Positions 45,320-57,083 of a DNA stretch of 62,682 bases are shown here, piece after piece. Source of the DNA: Rhodocollybia butyracea (lineage: Eukaryota; Basidiomycota; Agaricomycetes; Agaricales; Omphalotaceae); contig JADNRY010000354.1 in NCBI GenBank assembly GCA_015501585.1, forward strand, positions 1-62,682, in the 5' to 3' direction. Below the pieces are notes generated by a model that ran no database searches, was not told the origin of the DNA, and worked only from the letters and a program-made list of their open reading frames with translations. How positions within the stretch are numbered: position 1 is the first letter of the stretch; every line of letters starts with the position of its first letter. Both the position numbers and the translations under genes were made by a program.

Positions 45320-46575
45320 GTACACAACCAGCATACTTTTGTGAAGAATAAAGCTCAGTGCAGAAGACAGCAAGGGGTGTGTAATTATTTTGTATTGCTG
45401 ATCTTTTGCCTTATACATTTTCTTTCCTTTGTAATCTGTGCCCAGTAGTTGAAAGACATAAAAATAAACCACACAAAACTGAGGCCTGGACTGAGTACGA
45501 GTATCACTATTTAGCCTACGAGTACCTGTACAACGAGTCCGAGTCTACTTACGCTCGGACTCGTGGACACCTTTACCAGTGGACTCATCAGGAAAATCAT
45601 GCTCAGGATATTTGATAATTGTGGCAAAATTTCTATAAATTCTTGAAAATTATTAGTCTCCCAAGTCAGACTCGTATATATATTTGTAATCTTATGTTAT
45701 CAGAGATTGCGCAAGACAGAATTGGTATATAAATCGTAATAGTAAGTCGAGAGGAACCAACGTATCATCCTTGCGATACCGACCTTCAGAGGTGCTTTAG
45801 CACCGAGCTTAGCACATACTCCTCAGCAGGCTATGATATTCTCTACTGTCGTTAGGAGCTCAAGGCAAGTCGACTAGTACTTATAATATGGGGTGCTCAA
45901 CAGTTTGGCTAGGCTAGCTTCAGGCTCTGATCCTACGTCTCGAATAGTATTTTCCCTGATCATCATCATATCGGTGGCAGACGCTGTCTGTTCTGGAACC
46001 TGGTATGCTCACGTGTCGGGGATCGAGACTACGACATGGGCCACCACTCAATGTAACAGCTACCCAGCCACGTAGAGCATGAGTTCGTGAGTTCTCGGGG
46101 AACACTACCAAAAATATTGTGCATTTCATAGGGTATGTAGATCTCTCTGTGTTCTATGTACTTGACTGGATAGAAAATCGATAATAAGGAGCCGACATAG
46201 AGTGGAAAGGATGGTTCTATGCATGAGAGGGGGCACATTTAGTATTTACTAGTCTTTCACCGTTGCAATGCAAACTTCCGTATCTGAACCCGAGCAGGGG
46301 CCAGACTATCGTGAAGAGTCTAGTTCAAAATTTTGCAAACAGGAAAGGATAACAGACACAGTACTGTATGCACGAACAGTGAACTTTAATTCTTATCTAT
46401 TCTTAATCTTACTAGGCGAGATAAGAAATGTAAATCAGGACATAAAATTTGGGAAGTACGTTATGCAAGTCCATGACAATGAAAAATCTATCGGGTTGGT
46501 AAACTATATATGAGTATAGGGTAACGAAAGGAAAGAAATTGTCCTAGGACCAGACCCAAAAGACGGTAATACCAT
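45320..46575. other. Intergenic stretch
   Basis: No supported gene. A fragment at 45480-45580 ends CTCGGACTCGTGGACACCTTTA, resembling hAT-type MITE ends. The interval 45970-46080 shares GTGGCAGACGCTGTC and a CGAGACT phrase with 49240-49300, so a piece of the duplicated segment at 49 kb is present. Confidence 0.4.
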
Positions 46576-47141
46576 CTAGAGAGTAACAGGGATACACCCG
46601 ATGGAGATGAGGCCACCCTATTAAGCGGTTAGTCCTTGGGGGTTTTTTAACAGTATGCAGAGGGAGTCTTACAACAGCGTTGTCTTGGCAGCAGACTGTC
46701 TGCGAACTGCAGGTACCTCCGCCAGCGACATTGATGCCGCTACAGCCAAGCCCGATCAAGGCAGTGACATCCTGCACAACGATTCCAAGCAAACCAAGGA
46801 GGGCAGCACCTGCAGCAGATCCAGCCTGTCCAAATTGTTGTTAGTAACGTTAGCGGCTGAAGGATATTCTTTTCTTACCGTCTCCGTGGAAGTGCAACAT
46901 TGAACAGGGCCAGTGGAGCATTGACTAGAAGTGACCGTGCTTGTCGTGGCGGGCTAAAATGTTTATTTGTGAGCATGCATTGAAATGGTACAAGGAGTTT
47001 GCTCACTGCAGTAACCGTCACCGTGGTGGTGACAGGTGGGGTTGTCGTGGCCCATCGCTTGACATATCCGGGAGAGGCGGTGGCAAGCAGGGTGAAAGCA
47101 AACAAGGCGAAGAAAGCAATGGTGGAGATACGAGAGAACAT
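46576..47141 (-). CDS. Class I hydrophobin, 134 aa, four exons
   Basis: Minus-strand exons are 47141-47007, 46953-46879, 46825-46673 and 46617-46576, joined by three GT-AG introns, all in phase 0. The product starts with a signal peptide (MFSRISTIAFFALFAFTLLA), has a KR at residues 28-29 and a Thr/Val-rich stretch, then eight cysteines in the hydrophobin order C-X6-CC-X32-C-X10-C-X5-CC-X12-C, ending IPVTL. Blocks are CSTGPVQCC, LIGLGCSGINVAGGGTC and QTVCCQDNAV. The spacing of the third to fourth cysteine fits class I. Hydrophobins are secreted and assemble at air-water or wall surfaces. It is the best preserved gene in the right half. A partial copy lies at 36497-36690. Confidence 0.93.
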
Positions 47142-48377
47142 TGTGTAAGGTTGTGAGGAGAGTGTTTATCTGGATATCTTGATTAGAGGATAGTTCGATA
47201 CTTAAGAATGAGGATTTTGGTTTGCTTTATACTTCAAGTTGGCAGTAGCTACGTAGCCATAATCGAATGACCGTTCGTAGAAATCATCTTTTTTTGGTCG
47301 ATGACATTTACTCCAAGGACTGCCCTGATGTCGAGCCGAGTGCAGTCTATAATTGCACTGACGATTTAGCGAGTCAAAGTGGTGCTGATTGTGTTGTATA
47401 CCATTTGTTTGCTACTAGAGCGGCTTGTAAAACGGGCATGCGGGGGTACCTCTAAACCGTGCCTTGTTGATATCACAGGCTGGTCTGGACTTCTGTACAC
47501 TGCATACACATAAGTGCCTGCATGACGCGTAAAATCCACTTGAACATACTGGTTTAAAGTTGTCAGAATTTGGAATGTTTTGGACCGTGTGATCGTACCT
47601 GTGGCGCGTACCAAATGCAGTGGTGGTGATGACGGGCTCACAAACTTGCGTTTCTCGTTTCGATGTGATAAGTTGGCTGCCTGAGCTCAAAACGCAATGG
47701 ATAAACAGGTAAGCGGTACAGTCAGTGCAATCAGTGTGATTTCCGGGTTATTGGATGAAGACGGGTCCCTATACTTGTCCTCGAAATATCGCTTCATATC
47801 TGTTTCCGTCGATCCTACGAACTTTGCAAAAGGCCCCGGCCAGTACTCGGCGATCTGATCATCCGTCGTTGTGTTCGTTCGAGGAAATTTCAGACCCCAG
47901 ATCCTCACCTTTTTCTTCATTTGCTGAGGAACGGGTTAGTGGGCGTGGAGGGAGCATCGGTTACCACACATGGGTCCATCCTTTCCGAAGGATCTGCTGC
48001 GTAGTTCTTGTCTCTCGCTTTCGCCAGTCCTCTTATCCTTCCTACATTTCCTACAGCTTCCCTACCTCTCTCGGGAATCGTGCAACGATCTCGCATTTTA
48101 TACAACCTTCAAGCCTACATCCCTGACCATTAGTCGTAACGCCTAACTGCAGAGCTCCTCCCGAGCTGCTGCTTGCAGAGTAACACGTGGAAGATCCCAT
48201 AAATTGGGGTGGTCACATTGGTACATTGATGTTCCGTGCAAGACATATGGAGTATATGAGTGAAGCTGACGCCCGGGATTGTCGAGACGCAGAGCAGAGT
48301 AATGCACTGGCGATAGATAGAATTTTTAGATAAGTTGAAGGGAACTGTGGACAGATATTGCTCTAGAGGGGTATCTG
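47142..48377. other. Intergenic stretch with weak minus-strand frames
   Basis: A frame at 47920-47687 (minus) reads MKKKVRIWGLKFPRTNTTT, then DQIAEYWPGPFAKFVGS and KRYFEDKYRD. It could be an exon of a decayed gene but has no recognised domain. The rest shows no gene. Confidence 0.3.
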
Positions 48378-49000
48378 CTATGTTCTATGTCTTTGCAAGC
48401 ATTCTCTGAAGTTCCCTGGCCGAGGATAATCGATAACGACAGAAACGTCAACTTCAAAAGCGGAAATAACAGTATTTTGATGGCCAGTTAACGAGTGATT
48501 TACCTGACTATGCTGAACAAGTAATGGGTCCACAATCGTCTCGCGAAACAATATCTCATCCGTCATATACAGAATCCTTGTTCTACTCGGCGAAGAAACC
48601 GACTCAAACCGAATCGTATACCCAACTTCGTTGCCGAGAAGAGGCCCAACCTCGGTAGCCACACGATTTGCCACGGACGTCGCAGCTACTCTCCTTGGCT
48701 GAGTGCAAGCAATAACATGGCCATCACCCGCCCAGCCACTTTCCATCAGATACTGAGCCAGCTGAGTCGTTTTTCCGTATCCTGTTTGTCCAATAACGAT
48801 GGTGACTCCGTGTGTTTCGATTGTGTAGAGGATTTTGAAACGGTGCTTTAAGTTGGGAGGTTTTCGCGTTGGGCAGAAATTGAAAAAGAAGAGAGGAAAG
48901 GAGTTGGGACTGGGACTGTACCCTCGGCCTGGGTGTCGCGGTCGAGAGAGCTGCTGGGTTCTGGGAGAGATGTACCGGGCTTCCAGAATCTGAGCGACAT
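48378..49000 (-). pseudogene. DHX35-like DEAH-box helicase, N-terminal fragment
   Basis: On the minus strand the ATG at 49000 opens MSLRFWKPGTSLPEPSSSLD, with the FWKPGT and SLDRD signatures of DHX35 N-termini. It continues SAQRENLPT, then a one-base deletion gives TAA where Tyr-Lys-His-Arg is expected. The next frame reads KHRFKILYTIETHGVTIVIG, motif I as GQTGYGKTTQ (normally GSGKTTQ), IACTQPRRVAATSVANRVAT (motif Ia), and EVGYTIRFESVSSPSRTRI, ending ETIVDPLL. After that the sequence no longer matches; the DEAH box is absent. DHX35 is a spliceosome-associated helicase; this copy cannot make it. The missing next block occurs at 56098-56283. Confidence 0.8.
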
Positions 49001-49319
49001 GAGAGAAGAGAAAAAGACGACGGACCGGATACCGGGTTAAGCGTGCTTTTTAGCGCCGAGTAGTTGCAATTTGATGCTCCTTCAAGTTGTGGATGTCTAC
49101 TAGCTACTACGTCTAACGTTTATCATCAAGTAGCGGACTATTATCCCTTCACGTTCTCGTATCGAGCTAACTAGTGGGGTGTACGCTCAGTGCAGCAATT
49201 GCATCTCGATCATCTAATTCCATACAGTACTATATACGCGCAGTGGCAGACGCTGTCCGTTTTGTACAAAGGTATAATCACCTCGGAATCGAGACTGTGG
49301 ACTCGGCGTATCATTTCTA

Positions 49320-50035
49320 TCCCACCCCGAATACATGATTCGCACACCTATCTCTTCCTATACTCTCGCAGCGAAAAGCTCCTCCTTCTCTGTTATCAAT
49401 TCGGCCATGCAGACGTCTCCGAGGAGATCAACACTGGCACCATGTTTTGCGCTACCTTTGGTGTTTTCGTCACAAACTCCAGAGTCTCCTGCGGCCGCGG
49501 CGTATGGAGTATATCTCATTGATGTTGGGGTGAGAGGTAATCGATTAATCGTTCATAGCCTCATCCTTAATCTTTCAATGTTATTTTATTCTATCCTGTT
49601 TTTGTTTGCTTCAAGGCTATGGGGAAGGTCGATTTGTGGTTAAAGAAAAATGTTCGGCCGAAAATACTAACTCCTGGAAGTGACAATCGTTGGTTTATCC
49701 TTAAAGGAAACCCTACCTCAATGGATAGAAGGCTCTTCTGCAGAACGCTACTATCCATTGCCTTCCGTGCTTCACTTTCAAATCTCTAGTCGTAATGGGC
49801 TGTTTGTACAGATACCGTGGAGGCTCGTGCTGCCGCAGATCCCTTCGAGACACAGGCTCGAGTAGCGTATTGTGTGGGAAAGGTGTACAGAGTTGGAGAA
49901 GGGCTTTTGAGATATGGTCATAGTATGGTACGCACCCAACACGCACCACGCATGGGGTGCATGGCAAACTGTACGTGCCAGGTGGAATCTCACTCTTTTG
50001 TGTTATACTTACGCTAAACCTGGGGTTGTGTGGCA
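49320..50035 (+). pseudogene. Relic of an unidentified family, copy 1 (shared with 57.1 kb and 62 kb)
   Basis: Blocks shared with 57084-57700 and the reverse strand of 61985-62540: TCTCTTCCTATACTCTCGCAG (split: TCTCTTCCTA, TACTCTCGCAG), then GCCATGCAGAC, CACCATGTTTTGCGCTACC, and a reading of AAAAYGVYLIDVGVRG followed by an intron-like gap, KILTPGSDNRWFILKGNP. Frames are broken between blocks. The family is not recognised. Confidence 0.5.
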
Positions 50036-50391
50036 CATCTAATCAATTGTCTTCATAGATAGCCGCGGTTGGTACGATACATGGAGCACGCCTGATAGAT
50101 CCAATTTTCATTCTCATACTTATTCTCATACCTGGATTTTGCCTCGCCTTATATTAACTACTATCAGGGTATCAGTGTCATAATACATCAACGGTGTTCA
50201 CAATAATTTGACACATCCTATGCATAGAACAAGCCTTATGAGCTCTCAATCTGCGATTCTGCGATCCATCTTTTGACCGGGGACGCATACTACGTACATC
50301 TGATCAACCCCCCAATAAATAAACACCGCTGCAGCAGGTGTAGTATTTGCGATCCCTGACCTGATCCTCTCGTTGTACTTGAATCACTGTT

Positions 50392-50655
50392 ATGGGGGTA
50401 ACTCCTAGAACCAAAATTGCACAGGTAGCCAGGAAGGTTGCAAATGGGGCCGATGTAGTCGCACAAGAGGCCAATTAAGTTGCATTGGTGGCCAGTGTTG
50501 TTGCACAAGGGGGCGACAGCTCAGTTGCACAGGTAGCCAGGGTAGTTGCTCTGGTGGCCACTCTAGTTGTGCCATTGGCCAAAGCGGTGGCCAATCTAGC
50601 TGAAGAGATGGCCACTCCAGTTGCCGAATCTCAGCCTGCGAAACAGGCTCAATAG
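50392..50655 (+). pseudogene. Heptad-repeat protein relic 1 (21-bp repeats)
   Basis: The ATG at 50392 opens MGVTPRTKIAQVARKVANGA, followed by heptads such as VAQVARV, VALVATL, VVPLAKA, VANLAEE, each encoded by a diverged 21-bp unit. One in-frame TAA at 50476 interrupts it. It ends ESQPAKQAQ. An amphipathic helix is predicted from the periodicity. A second copy lies at 51813. Confidence 0.45.
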
Positions 50656-51254
50656 TGCTGAAGCTCAAAGGCGCGTATGCCACTGTCCATTATTTGTAGT
50701 CAGGCTGACAGTGCGGTTGGTTCTGGTAGCGTGAAACTAAAGTAGAATATCGATACATGAAAGGGTACTTCCACACTACAGTCGCTCTCTGGGGCTGTAG
50801 ACGAGTTCAATGTTCACGTCGCGCTCGGGCCTCCCAGTTGGTTGCAGTGATTTTTATGCCTCGGGGAAGTGTTTGGATTTTGATATTACCAAATTATGGA
50901 TGTATTTTCGAAAGTTGACGAGGAAGTTTCGGAGGTTAGGTTTATGATACATTTTCGAGGGAGAAAGAACGACGCCCTTCGAAGGGTGGTCTGCTCAATT
51001 GTTGAGAGTGATACCCAGATGCAATCGATCCAGAGCCGCATCGTGATTAGTACTTAAGGAACGTTTAGTTTCATATCAAGCATTACCTTCTTCGTACATG
51101 AATCGAACAAAAGACACATTCTGGCCTAAAGAGTCTTCGAGAACCTGTGTGATTGAATGGCACTTCTAGTCTCGCACTCTTTTAAAAAAATTTCTCAAGT
51201 CGATCTCGCTGACTATGTTCTTGGACTCGGCACACATTAAGTAAATGCAACCAA
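50656..51254. other. Non-coding part of a duplicated segment
   Basis: Similar to 52080-52970 over several blocks, including TACTTAAGGAACGTTTAGT at 51053 versus TACTTAAAGAATGTTTAGT at 52740. It shows no gene. Confidence 0.4.
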
Positions 51255-51509
51255 TCATATGTAACTAAAAGACAAAAGACTGCGGCGGCTCCAGATAGAA
51301 CAAGACATTACCAAAGTGATCTCTGCCTCCCAACTAGTATTCCTTCCAGTATGTCTGTGACGAATCTTAACAAAAAAGCTGTAGCGATCAATAGAAGGAG
51401 CATGCGTCTCCTCCCAGTACTTATGAGCTTCAAGATGGATGTTATCGCTCCCCAGATTTCTCATGCCTGATATATATTTACTCGCTGAACCTGCGCCTGT
51501 GTGGCACAT
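51255..51509 (-). pseudogene. Unidentified protein relic, repeated at about 52.97-53.23 kb and near 53.4 kb
   Basis: The minus-strand frame contains HKYWEETHAPSIDRYSFFVK and RNTSWEAEITLVMSC. Diverged versions on the same strand occur at 53230-52960 (AAAGCATTGTTTTGTGG side) and inside 53691-53335, which reads RQIILVMSCTLCRR. The repeated context suggests local segmental duplication. No domain is recognised. Confidence 0.3.
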
Positions 51510-51812
51510 CTCCAGTCAACTGTCTTCATTGATAGCTGCTGTCTATGTGATAGTTCGAGTTGGAGTACGCATAATGGATCCGAATCTCTATTTCGTAGCA
51601 TCGACACTTCCTAGGCATGGAACAAGCATTGTGTGCTCTCGATCTATCTATCTTTGGACAGGGTATGCATACTTAGACTTGCTATACTACATAAATTTTA
51701 TCAACGCGTCCAATACTTAAGTAAACGCTGCGGTAGCTAGTGGGGGTTAGTAACACCTCGATATCACTGTCATGGCAGTAACTCTTGGAGACCTAAACAG
51801 TGCGATTTACTG

Positions 51813-52079
51813 GTGACCAAGCTCGCTGAACAGCTGACCAAGCTAGTCGAACGCCTGGCCAATCTGATTGAGCAGCTAGCCAATCTAATTGTACAGCTGG
51901 TCAATTTAATTTTCACTACTGTCACTACTATTATCAGCAATATTCGAACAATGATGGAGCAAAAAAAAGAGGTTCAATGTAGTGCTGAAGCTCAAAAACG
52001 CGTATGTATCCCACTACCACTGTCCGTTGTATGTAGTCAGGCTGATACTGTTGGTTCTGATAGCGTGAAATCAAACTAG
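51813..52079 (+). pseudogene. Heptad-repeat protein relic 2
   Basis: The frame reads TKLAEQLTKLVERLANLIEQ, LANLIVQLVNLIFTTV, then EQKKEVQCSAEAQKRV. Leucines and isoleucines recur every three to four residues as in relic 1. The true start by alignment to relic 1 is ATGGCAGTAACTCTTGG near 51773, whose frame stops at 51816, so the copy is broken. Downstream sequence CTGAAGCTCAAAAACGCG also matches relic 1 (CTGAAGCTCAAAGGCGCG). Confidence 0.45.
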
Positions 52080-53625
52080 AGTATCGAATCACAGAAGGTT
52101 GCTTCCATGTTACAATCATATTACCTGTATCTGTGGATGTACGCGAATTGAGTGTTCGCGTCGAGTTCACCCCTTCTAATGCTTCGGTCACAACACCTTC
52201 GTTCTTGGAACTTATTACTCTACCTATATCGGTGTAACCAGAAGCGGTTTGTTCGACATTACAAGATACGCTTAACCAGGTAGCTTCCGTCCATCCATCC
52301 TATCCTTTTCTTCTCTGTTCTAACCTGCCCGACCTCCTCAGTCCCCATGCTTTCCCATTCCGAATTTATATTCTGTATTCTGGGCAGCGTTTGGATAGGA
52401 GTTAGTCGGAAGCGGGGCTATAGTTAAAATTTCAGCTGAAATTGGGGGATAAAACACTCTGATAGTGAATAGCAATCGAAGCATCACAGGTAGCAAAATA
52501 CAGCCGATCCAGCAGTAAAAATTATAAAATACGAAGAGAACAGCAAAGTACTGTACATGATGGCTTATGAAACGTGAAAATGAAAACGCAAACGGCTCTA
52601 AATATTAATAATTACCGGGTTTCCTCACACCTCAGTCTTGTACCTACAACGGGCGATGCCCTTCTGGGAGAACATTGGCTGGCAAAAACAACGCATCGGT
52701 GTGTTAGCACACACCAGAATAGCACAACTCTCTTTCGTACTACTTAAAGAATGTTTAGTTCCATATTAAGCATTCAAATAATCTCATTAACCTTTTTGGT
52801 GCATGTAATCAAACAGATCAACGCACATCTGGTGGTTTTCTAGCCCATTGGTAGAGAACCCCGCTGATCGCAAGTGAGCATATTTGCCAGTGACTGAATG
52901 ACCCTTCAAGTCTCGCAATCTTTTCAAAATCATTATCCTGGCCATCTCGTCGACTCAGTACATTGAGTAAATGCAACCGATAGAGAACAGAGCTATAGAA
53001 GACTACGGTCGCTCCACAAAACAATGCTTTCAAGATGGCTTACTAAAGACCAACCCTCGATCAGGATCCTTGCTTCGGTCTCTGTTTTCCGATGAGTATT
53101 CCTTTCAGTCCGTCTGCAAGAATCTACGCAAGTGGAGCACAAAAGCTGTAGAGGGGTCAATAGAAGGACTCAGCCTGGAGTGCATAACATTGCAGGCCAA
53201 TTGCAGGCGATCATTTGGGATCTGATATGCACAGTTTGCACTGTCAGGCGGAAATTGCTATGTTCATTTCCGCACGTTTTGCTGTCATTTTCATATAGGT
53301 ACGCGATCCAGTGATCCACGCGTTTCGTACGAGATTAGTTTCCTACGTCAAGTATAAATGCATCTTGCCAAGTTCTAGTAGGAACGGAGGCCACTCGCCC
53401 GCTGCAAATCTCATATAATGAGTAGTAAGCAACTTTCCTCCTGCATAATGTACAGCTCATTACTAATATGATTTGCCTCTCGTAGCTGAATCTTTGCCTG
53501 ACGTCGAATCTCTGGCCGATTCTGGCACACTGAGTACTCTGATCTCGGTCGTGGAGTCCTACCTCCCCTCGATCAGTTCTTGTGAGTATGATTAAGTCCA
53601 ACATATATCCTTCGTCTAAGAATAG
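52080..53625. other. Duplicated segment, no supported gene
   Basis: Contains blocks repeated from 50.7-51.5 kb and the relics noted under 51255. The interval 53490-53590 may hold an upstream exon of the gene at 53626 (LPDVESLADSGTLSTLISVV) ending at a GTGAGT donor, but its phase does not fit the ATG at 53626. Confidence 0.35.
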
Positions 53626-54380
53626 ATGGGCGCAGTCTTCCAGCCGAACACCCCTTCCTGGGCCGCAGAACAGTATAAGGTGGAAAAGCACCTTTCTGGT
53701 TCAGCTTTCGAGTACACAGACTATTCAGTGCGGGTGTCAGGAGGTGAGCCAGCGACTGTCAGAGCTGGTCTGGATGCGAAGGTCCCCAAGTTCGGTGAAC
53801 AAACTATTTCTGCCAATGTTGGGGCATCAGTTCCGGTTGGCGTGGGCGTCCTGAACGTTGATATTGGCGGCGCTCAAGGACGCAGTGGCCAGCAACTGTC
53901 CGTTGATGCTAACGTAATGGCACCGATAGGCGAGCGCTCGCAAGTAGACTTTGGCGGTCGCTCCCTGAGTATTTTCCCTAAAGGTGGCGGGGAGTCTTTT
54001 CACCATGAGCAGGCTCATGCCCGGTTTCGCGCGGATTTTGGGGATGGATTGACTGGAAATGTTGGGGTTAGTATTCCTAGCGTTGGTGTCCCGCAGGCTC
54101 AGGCTGGCCTCAGCAAGAGTTTTGATACTGGGTTTACTGGGAGAATTTCTGCCAATTTCCCTGTCGGTGGTGTTCCACTCGGGTTACCCTTTACCAAAAT
54201 TTCGGTAATGGGCTGACTGGTCAGGTTGCGAGCGATTTCCCCATGGCGGTGGCCCGCAGTCGCAGGCCGTCCTTAGCAATGATTTCAGTAATGGGCTGAA
54301 GGTTCATGGTGGTGCAAATTTTCTTTCTGGTGCTACTCCACAGCCGTTCGTCAATGTCCAGTACAATTTACGTTTTTAAT
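53626..54380 (+). pseudogene. Glycine-rich repeat protein, 3' end frameshifted
   Basis: The ATG at 53626 directly follows a TAG acceptor-like site. It reads MGAVFQPNTPSWAAEQYKVE, then alternating polar and hydrophobic stretches such as QTISANVGASVPVGVGVLNV and repeated units of the type ADFGDGLTGNVGVSIPSVGV, SFDTGFTGRISANFPVGGVP. Reading closes at 54216, but the repeat continues in other frames as FGNGLTGQVASDFP and FSNGLKVHGGANFLSGATPQ up to PFVNVQYNLRF and a stop at 54378-54380. Two small indels (near 54185 and 54240) would explain this. No signal peptide is visible. The beta-strand-like periodicity and aromatic C-terminus resemble a barrel or fibre protein; the function is unknown. Confidence 0.5.
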
Positions 54381-54604
54381 AGTTTCTGTGCCTTCCCTGT
54401 ACAATTTCAACAGTTGTAATTCCTTTTTGACAACTGTTCTCAGACTCGTAACAATCTGTTCGTCAGGAATATTATCGAAATACGAAATCGGCCAGGCTGT
54501 ATGCTATTTAGTTTGTCTGTACAGTCATCCTATATGGGCATGGTGCAGCTAATCTGACAATAGATATTATTAGCCGTATACCTAGCATTAGACTCGGGCT
54601 TCAG

Positions 54605-55570
54605 TACTTCGGTACTTCTCTGATTATACGAACCGGCAACGGAGTTCCAGGAGTATATTCAGGGGTCCTCACAAGGTCCTCTCCCTTCTCAAAAGCGCAA
54701 TACATCTCCGTCTCTTTGCCAATACCCGTAACACGGTTGATGAGACTCGTCTCCGTACCGACGCCGCCGAATACGTCTTGCCGTTTTACTGTGTAAGAAA
54801 AGGATGAGATGGGGATAAGTGGAAGGAATGGGTAGGAATGTAATGGAGTGGAAGAAACCAACTCCCATTCCAAACGCACCTAACAACCCAAAAGCACGAG
54901 GGAACATCGCCCTAGCAGGACACTGCCCAAAATCTAGCAAGATATTTTTATCGTAGAGCTGTCCAGTGAATGTGAGACTGTGGCACACGCAGCAGCACGC
55001 CTACGGAGGTAAAGATGCGGAAAGCGCGTACAAGTTTGCATTGAGATCAATTGCAATGACTTTGTAGGGAGCATCGAGGGGGGCAAAGGGGATAGGGAGA
55101 GGTGTGTTAGTTGCAGACTCAAACATGCCGGCTATGCTCTCCCCGTCAACGGTGACTGCACCTTCAGATGCGCCAGCAGCTGTTTCTCACCAAACGCCCC
55201 CGTAGGGAGTATATCACTCAGAAGCAACAGCGAAGAATCTTTGATTCTTCATAACAGCGTCCCTACATTTACAATGTTTGCCTCCACATGCTTACTAGCG
55301 GAAGCGTCGCCTAGCTTCCAGGGTCACTCAAGTTGCAGAGCATACCTCCTGCTTTGGGGAAATGCACATATTGTCCTTGGCTGGCGTCAAGCTTGGGGGA
55401 GCCGAAGAGGACCTCAGGAGGGATGAGAGACAGCGGCTTGTATAACCTCAGTGTGCAGCAGACGGAGCGCGCGCCGCAAGGGACGTTGAAGGGGGAGAGT
55501 CGAGACAACTTTGTTGTTGAGTTTAAGGGTTGTGTAGAGCGGGGGTAGAGGAGTGGGTTCTGTGCAAGAC
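54605..55570 (-). pseudogene. Zinc-type alcohol dehydrogenase (MDR family) relic
   Basis: On the minus strand blocks occur in the family order: GQYVHFPKAGGMLCNLSDPG, LLLLSDILPTGAFGEK, KVIAIDLNANLYAL (the nucleotide-binding beta-alpha-beta end), TGQLYDKNILLDFGQCPARA with MFPRAF, then after an intron (GTGCGTTTGG to TACACAG) KRQDVFGGVGTETSLINRVT, and EMYCAFEKGEDL. They are spread over several frames with stops, and the N-terminal zinc-ligand region is not recognisable. Members oxidise alcohols or aldehydes with NAD(P); this copy is dead. Confidence 0.6.
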
Positions 55571-56097
55571 GGGGTGTTTGGAACAGGTTTAATTTCAAAG
55601 CTTTGTTTGCCGAACTCAGAACTCAGCCAACAGCAATGCCATTGGGAAATCCCTTATTGTCCTCGTAACAATTACCGTAGTCTAAAAGCCTGGAGTAATC
55701 CGCATGTCGGCGTCAGTAAATATATAACCACAATATTGGAAAAGAAGAAAAAGACAGGAAAAGACATACCACTCGGGTTCGATCTCCGTCAGGATTCGGA
55801 TTTTGTAAGTAGTGGAAGCACGCGTTAAGAGGAAGATGAGAATATTATCGCCTGGGCCATAATGTGGGTTTATTTCACAAGCTGTATTCGCAACATTGGA
55901 TACGTAGTCCGGAGTTGATTCGGCGAGGTAGGCGATTTAGACTGGGAACATGCGTCGTTCGAGGGTATTATCATTGCGGGGTCATATATAGAGTCCGAGT
56001 TGAAGTAATCCAGAAGAGTAACAGCGTCAAGAGTTGCAGATGAAACGTTGAGTCGAAGAGAAGGTCATTTGCAAATAGAAATCATAAGAAAAAAAGG
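55571..56097. other. Intergenic stretch
   Basis: No supported gene. The phrase CATTGGGAAATCCCTTATTG at 55640 recurs in similar form at the right edge of the window. Confidence 0.35.
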
Positions 56098-56283
56098 TTA
56101 GGAAAGTGCTCGCTTTTTTAGTACATCCATCAACAGATCGGTGTAAACACTCCTCTCATGGACTTCATCCAGCATAATAACACGAAACCGACTCAGTAAT
56201 GGATCTACAACTTGAAGCAACGATGGGAGAAGGAGATGGCGGACCGGATACCGGGTTAAGCGCACGGTTTTAGCGCCGACCAC
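56098..56283 (-). pseudogene. DHX35-like DEAH-box helicase, motif II fragment
   Basis: The minus-strand frame contains VVDPLLSRFRVIMLDEVHER, SVYTDLLMDVLKKRALS. The DEAH box reads DEVH. Upstream it shares the 5' leader of the fragment at 49000 (GACCGGATACCGGGTTAAGCG in plus orientation at 49021 and 56238, split as GACCGGATACC and GGGTTAAGCG). The part from the start codon to just before DPLL has been deleted, joining leader and motif II. Confidence 0.75.
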
Positions 56284-57083
56284 AACAAAGGATCAACGCA
56301 ACGCTTATGCTCGCACCTCCATCTCAACACAATAATTGTAAGTGTTTTCTGGTTTTACAGACTGAGCTAGTTGTTACGCGCTACGTACGTCTGGCTAACT
56401 TATTACAGTCACCACTCAGGATATCCGAGTGCCGAGGCTCTACACAAGTGAGTCGTTGAGCTCGATACGTTCCACTCGGTCCTAACTAGAACTAGTCACC
56501 AAAAGCCCGCAATTTCCGCTGGTGGCTTCTCACTGGTCATTATCGATTATCCCTCAGACAACACGACCGATACCTTCGTCTCAGAATGCAGCGCCAGCTT
56601 CCAGCTCATCAATGCATCGTGCCATCCAATCCTTAGCCAATGGAATATGTCATCTAGCTGCACGACCTGCTCTTGCTGATGAAGGCGATGCTTCTGTTGC
56701 TCTTTTCGGCCAGGAAACTTCCGAGAACGCTTGCAAGGAGATCCGAAGGAGAACAAGTACCGGCCAGAGTGGAAGATGCTCTCGTTCTAGATCCACTCGT
56801 GACATAATCCCTTCTACTTCCTATGTGTCCTTCAACTCGACGATCTCGGGCATCAGCTAAGCTCATGTACTCCATGTCGTGGACGGAACATCGCCAGCAC
56901 TGTGAACATTACAGACTTCCCCGATTTATGGGATTCACCACGTCCCGCTTTTCCAAATCCGAATGCTCCTGACCCGTCTTCCTCTACAAGCAGTTCGCGA
57001 GCACTCTGCAGCTAGACATTAGCCAGGGATGTGATCATATAAAAGATTGTTGCACAATTATCGAGAGATGTAGAAAAAGCTAC
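56284..57083 (+). other. Divergent neighbour of the DHX35 relic, no supported gene
   Basis: A frame at 56522-56860 reads SSSMHRAIQSLANGICHLAA and RRRTSTGQSGRCSRSRSTRD. A block here (CGGCCAGGAAACTTCCGAG and following) matches the minus strand near 48400-48430. It is eroded duplicated sequence. Confidence 0.35.
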
